Source of the DNA: Schwartzia sp. (in: firmicutes)
GTDB taxonomy: Bacteria > Bacillota > Negativicutes > Selenomonadales > Selenomonadaceae
Assembly (NCBI GenBank): GCA_017939945.1
Contig: JAGAZS010000344.1
Coordinates: 1-7,933 of the forward strand
Length of the DNA stretch: 7,933 nucleotides
Reading direction: 5' to 3'
In this document: positions 5,847 through 7,933 of the stretch, one piece after another
Numbering within the stretch: the first letter of the stretch is position 1
Layout of the letters: every line of letters starts with the position of its first letter
The notes under the pieces: generated by a model
Told to the model about the DNA's origin: nothing
Database searches by the model: none
The model's input: the letters and a program-made list of their open reading frames with translations, nothing else
Translations under genes and position numbers: made by a program

Positions 5847-6508
5847 ACCGCGCCTTCCCTTTTCCCTTTGACATTCCCGCGAAGCCAATCAAACCATACG
5901 TTCATCCCGTCGCCCTTCGTCGCGGAAATCGGCAATACCTCCGCGCCGGGATGGATCGTTTTTATATCTTCCGTGGCCTGCGGCAAATCAAAATTCGTGA
6001 ACGGCAAAAGGTCGGTCTTGTTGATCAGCGCCACCGCGGACTCCTTGAACATCAGCGGATATTTCATCGGCTTGTCGTCGCCCTCGGTCACCGACAGCAC
6101 CACCGCCTTCGCGTCCTCGCCCAACGCGAACTCCGCCGGGCAGACGAGATTGCCGACATTCTCGATCACGATCAGATCGAGATTGTCGAGGTCAAGAGAT
6201 TTCAGCGCCTTTTCCACCATCGGCGCGTCGAGATGGCAGCCGCCCGCCGTGTTGATCTGCACCACCTGCACGCCGCAGGCGCCGATACGGTCCGCGTCCT
6301 TCGAGGTAAAGAGATCGCCCTCGATCACGGCGATTCGCATCTCCCCGGACAGCGCGCGAAGCGTTGCCTCCATCAGCGTCGTCTTGCCGGAGCCGGGCGA
6401 CCCCATCAGGTTCAGCACGAAAATACGGCGCGCCGCGAAATCCGCCTTCATCGCGTCCGCCAGCGCGTCGTTCTTTCCGAGGATATCCTGCATCACATTG
6501 ACTTCCAT
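5843..6508 (-). CDS. hypB: Hydrogenase nickel incorporation GTPase HypB
   Basis: HypB is the SIMIBI-class GTPase that, with HypA, delivers nickel to the hydrogenase large subunit. The 221-residue protein has the P-loop GSPGSGKTT at 36-44, EGD at 63-65, and the metal site at the dimer interface, GGCHLD with C91/H92 and NLVCPAEF with C123, then NKTD at 163-166 for guanine recognition. It lacks the N-terminal CxxCGC high-affinity nickel motif of the E. coli type and the histidine-rich nickel-storage stretch of other bacteria, so it is the short form. ATG 6508 immediately follows the hypA TGA with no gap, with GGAG 9 bases upstream inside hypA. The stop overlaps the endopeptidase start by 4 bases. 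Confidence 0.97.
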   Translation of the reverse strand: MEVNVMQDILGKNDALADAMKADFAARRIFVLNLMGSPGSGKTTLMEATLRALSGEMRIAVIEGDLFTSKDADRIGACGVQVVQINTAGGCHLDAPMVEKALKSLDLDNLDLIVIENVGNLVCPAEFALGEDAKAVVLSVTEGDDKPMKYPLMFKESAVALINKTDLLPFTNFDLPQATEDIKTIHPGAEVLPISATKGDGMNVWFDWLRGNVKGKREGAV

Positions 6509-6847
6509 TCAATCCATCTCCAAATACTCCACCCGAAGCTCACGGCCGCTGACAATGGCCAGCCCGCCGCCGCACTCCGGGCAGACAAAATTGTAATTCT
6601 CGATCGGCTGCTCACGGCCGCAGACGCCGCAGCGCCCGACCAGCGGCACGCGTTTGATCGAGAGCTCCGCGTCCTCCGCCAAAGTCCCGCGTACCAGCGA
6701 AGCAAAGCAGAACCGCAGCGCGTCCTCCTCGACGCCGGCCATCTCGCCGATCAAAAGCCCGATCTTCGTGATCCGCGCCGAATGTTCCCGCGCCGCGTGC
6801 TCTTTCGCAATATCGAGGATTCCCTCGGCAATCGCCATCTCATGCAT
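6509..6847 (-). CDS. hypA: Hydrogenase nickel chaperone HypA
   Basis: HypA binds nickel at its N-terminus and passes it to the hydrogenase with HypB. The 112-residue protein begins MHEMAIAEGI, the canonical start; H2 (with neighbouring atoms) is the nickel ligand, so the start at ATG 6847 is fixed by function. The zinc-binding loop is intact: C73xxC76 and C89xxC92, spaced CxxC-x12-CxxC (CGVC and CPEC). GEMAGVE and ALRFCF are typical of the middle of the family. It is the first gene of the hyp operon. Oddly, the only clear ribosome-binding run (AGGAAGGAG) ends 17 bases before the start, and an out-of-frame ATG intervenes. Confidence 0.97.
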   Translation of the reverse strand: MHEMAIAEGILDIAKEHAAREHSARITKIGLLIGEMAGVEEDALRFCFASLVRGTLAEDAELSIKRVPLVGRCGVCGREQPIENYNFVCPECGGGLAIVSGRELRVEYLEMD

Positions 6848-6873
6848 AACTGCGCGCCCATCCGCTCCTTCCT
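6751..6873 (-). promoter_or_regulatory. hypA leader with displaced Shine-Dalgarno and overlapping out-of-frame ATG
   Basis: The purine run AGGAAGGAG lies at 6873-6865 on the minus strand. Its GGAG is 3 bases, and its first AGGA 8 bases, from an ATG at 6861-6859. That ATG opens a 36-codon frame (MGAQLCMRWR...) overlapping the hypA start and ending at TGA 6753-6751. The true hypA ATG is 17 bases from GGAG and in another frame. This could be a regulatory upstream frame that limits or couples hypA translation, or RNA folding could bring the site closer. The peptide itself does not look like a protein. Confidence 0.3.
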
Positions 6874-6886
6874 ATTTTTCTTTCAT

Positions 6887-6915
6887 ATTATATCACGCCG
6901 TCCGTCGTCGGTCTA
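6887..6915 (-). promoter_or_regulatory. hypA: Extended -10 promoter of the hyp operon
   Basis: On the minus strand TGATATAAT (6895-6887) gives a perfect TATAAT -10 with the TGn extension, preceded after a 17-base spacer by TAGACC (6915-6910), 4/6 to TTGACA. Transcription would begin near 6880, about 33 bases before the hypA ATG. The position is right for the first gene of the operon. I see no convincing activator or repressor palindrome next to it. Confidence 0.7.
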
Positions 6916-6955
6916 TGCTTCATCCGCCTTTCCGATGGCGCGGGGACAAAAAATG

Positions 6956-6964
6956 TGGTATGAT
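6956..6964 (+). promoter_or_regulatory. Candidate extended -10 promoter of the M18 aminopeptidase gene
   Basis: TGGTATGAT (6956-6964) is a TGn-TATGAT extended -10, 5/6 to TATAAT, placed 35 bases upstream of the ATG at 7000. No good -35 lies 16-18 bases upstream, but extended -10 promoters tolerate this. It faces away from the hyp promoter, whose -10 is about 65 bases away. The consensus ribosome site AGGAGG at 6988-6993, 6 bases before the ATG, fixes the gene start. Confidence 0.5.
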
Positions 6965-6999
6965 TGCTAAAAATCTTCACAATTATCAGGAGGTTCATC

Positions 7000-7933
7000 A
7001 TGATCCAGGAACTTTTGGCCTTCATCACGCAGGCGCCTTCGCCTTATCATACTGCACGGGCAGGGGAACTGCTGCTCGCCGGCGCCGGATTTTCCCCTCT
7101 CGTTTGGGGCAAGCCGTGGCTGCTGGCGCCGGGCGGACGATACTATACGAAGGCTTTCGGCTCCGCGCTGCTCGCCTTCACCGTTGGCGCAAAAGAACAG
7201 CGCGGGCTCCGCATCGCGGCGGCTCATACCGATTTCCCCGGCTTCCGCGTCAAGACCTCGGCGGGACTCGCAAAAGACGGGTACGGCCTGCTGAACGTCG
7301 AGCCCTACGGCGGGCTGATCCTCTCCAGTTGGCTCGATCGTCCGCTGTCGCTGGCGGGGCAGATCGTGCTTCGCGGCAAGGACGCGTTCTCGCCGGAAAC
7401 CTGCCTGTTCGACTTCGCGCGTCCGATCCTGACCGTCCCGCGTCTCGCCATCCATCTTGACCGCAAGGCGAACGAGGGGGAAAAACTGGACCGCCAGACC
7501 TCGATGACGCCCGTCGCCGCGTTGCTTGAAAAAGAAATCGGCGGCGAATTCTTCCTTGAAAAACTCGCACGGGAAATCGGCCGTTCGCCCGAGGACATCC
7601 TCGCCTACGACCTGAACGTCTATCTCGCGGAGCCTGGCTCCCTGCTCGGACTGGACGGCGAACTTGTTTCCGCCCCGCGCCTCGACAACCTGACCTCCGT
7701 CCACGCCTGCCTTTCCGCCCTCGCAGGACAATCGCCGGAAAACGGCGTCCGCGTCGTCGCGCTTTTCGACCACGAAGAAGTCGGCAGCCGCACGAAGCAG
7801 GGCGCGGACTCCTCGCTGCTCCCCCATCTGCTCGAAGCCATCTATCGCGGCCTCGAGCTCGACGCCGACGATCTTGCCGACGACCTCGCACAAGGATTCC
7901 TGCTTTCGGTCGACGCCGCCCACGGCCTGCACC
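7000..7933 (+). CDS. M18-family aminopeptidase (aspartyl aminopeptidase type), C-terminus beyond window
   Basis: This is a cytosolic dinuclear-zinc aminopeptidase of the family that removes N-terminal acidic or other residues from peptides. The frame is open from ATG 7000 to the right edge, giving 311 residues of an expected 430 or so. Metal-site motifs appear in family order: AAHTDFPGF with H76 and D78, RLDN with D229, FDHEEVGS with E259/E260, and SVDAAHGLH with D305; the last ligand histidine would lie in the missing part. GLLNVEPYGG (96-105) and SRTKQGADS (263-271) are also typical. AGGAGG lies 6 bases upstream. It is divergent from the hyp operon and probably only a neighbour. Specificity (Asp/Glu or broader) cannot be read from the sequence. 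Confidence 0.96.
   Translation, partial: MIQELLAFITQAPSPYHTARAGELLLAGAGFSPLVWGKPWLLAPGGRYYTKAFGSALLAFTVGAKEQRGLRIAAAHTDFPGFRVKTSAGLAKDGYGLLNVEPYGGLILSSWLDRPLSLAGQIVLRGKDAFSPETCLFDFARPILTVPRLAIHLDRKANEGEKLDRQTSMTPVAALLEKEIGGEFFLEKLAREIGRSPEDILAYDLNVYLAEPGSLLGLDGELVSAPRLDNLTSVHACLSALAGQSPENGVRVVALFDHEEVGSRTKQGADSSLLPHLLEAIYRGLELDADDLADDLAQGFLLSVDAAHGLH

Noticed and set aside
5847..5888. Upstream ATG start for the endopeptidase at 5888
   Set aside because: It would add 14 residues read from hypB (MASRECQREK...), with no good ribosome site, while ATG 5846 has the ATGA overlap.
5493..6970. Overlapping plus-strand open frames of 339-367 codons opposite hypB and hypA
   Set aside because: They mirror hypA, hypB and the endopeptidase, whose motifs are intact on the minus strand. 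Their compositions (Ser/Arg/His/Gln rich) are not protein-like.
6975..6981. TTCACAA, resembling half of a Rex redox-regulator site, upstream of the M18 gene
   Set aside because: Only one half-site is present; no TTGTGA partner lies at the required spacing.
6967..7932. Minus-strand open frame opposite the M18 aminopeptidase
   Set aside because: The plus strand carries the complete M18 metal-site motifs and an AGGAGG ribosome site; the antisense frame has neither recognisable domains nor an initiation site in view.

Overview
The window looks like part of the chromosome of an anaerobic, fairly GC-rich member of the Bacillota. The evidence is a cdaA-ybbR (diadenylate cyclase) locus, typical of Gram-positive-lineage bacteria, next to a complete hypA/B/C/D/E nickel-iron hydrogenase maturation set. 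Strong AGGAGG-type ribosome binding sites and TATAAT boxes fit this. A Negativicutes (Selenomonas-like) origin is my guess from gene content and composition; it is not shown by the sequence alone. Almost all genes run on the minus strand, and one gene at the right edge runs on the plus strand.

Right to left, in the direction of minus-strand transcription: a 152-base divergent spacer (6848-6999) holds an extended -10 promoter for the hyp operon and, facing the other way, the promoter and ribosome site of an M18 aminopeptidase (7000 to the right edge, truncated). The hyp operon (6847-2591) reads hypA, hypB, a HyaD/HybD-type endopeptidase, a small cupin, hypC, hypD, hypE. Most junctions overlap by 4 or 8 bases or abut, so these seven genes are almost certainly one translationally coupled transcript. 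HypA and HypB deliver nickel; HypC, HypD and HypE assemble and transfer the Fe(CN)2CO group; the endopeptidase trims the large subunit after nickel insertion. HypF and the hydrogenase structural subunits are not in the window. The cupin is the non-canonical member.

A HicAB toxin-antitoxin pair (2492-1932) follows, with its own -10 box, a 14-base perfect palindrome at the predicted transcription start, and a strong intrinsic terminator after hicB. This HicB appears to lack the usual C-terminal DNA-binding domain.

The left part (1814-1) is the cdaA-ybbR operon. The cyclic di-AMP synthase gene overlaps ybbR (cdaR) by 4 bases, and ybbR runs off the left edge still open. glmM commonly follows in this operon but is outside the window. 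I find no RNA genes, CRISPR arrays or insertion sequences, and no gene-free stretch above 300 bases. The nearest thing to an undescribed system is the cupin embedded in the hydrogenase maturation operon.
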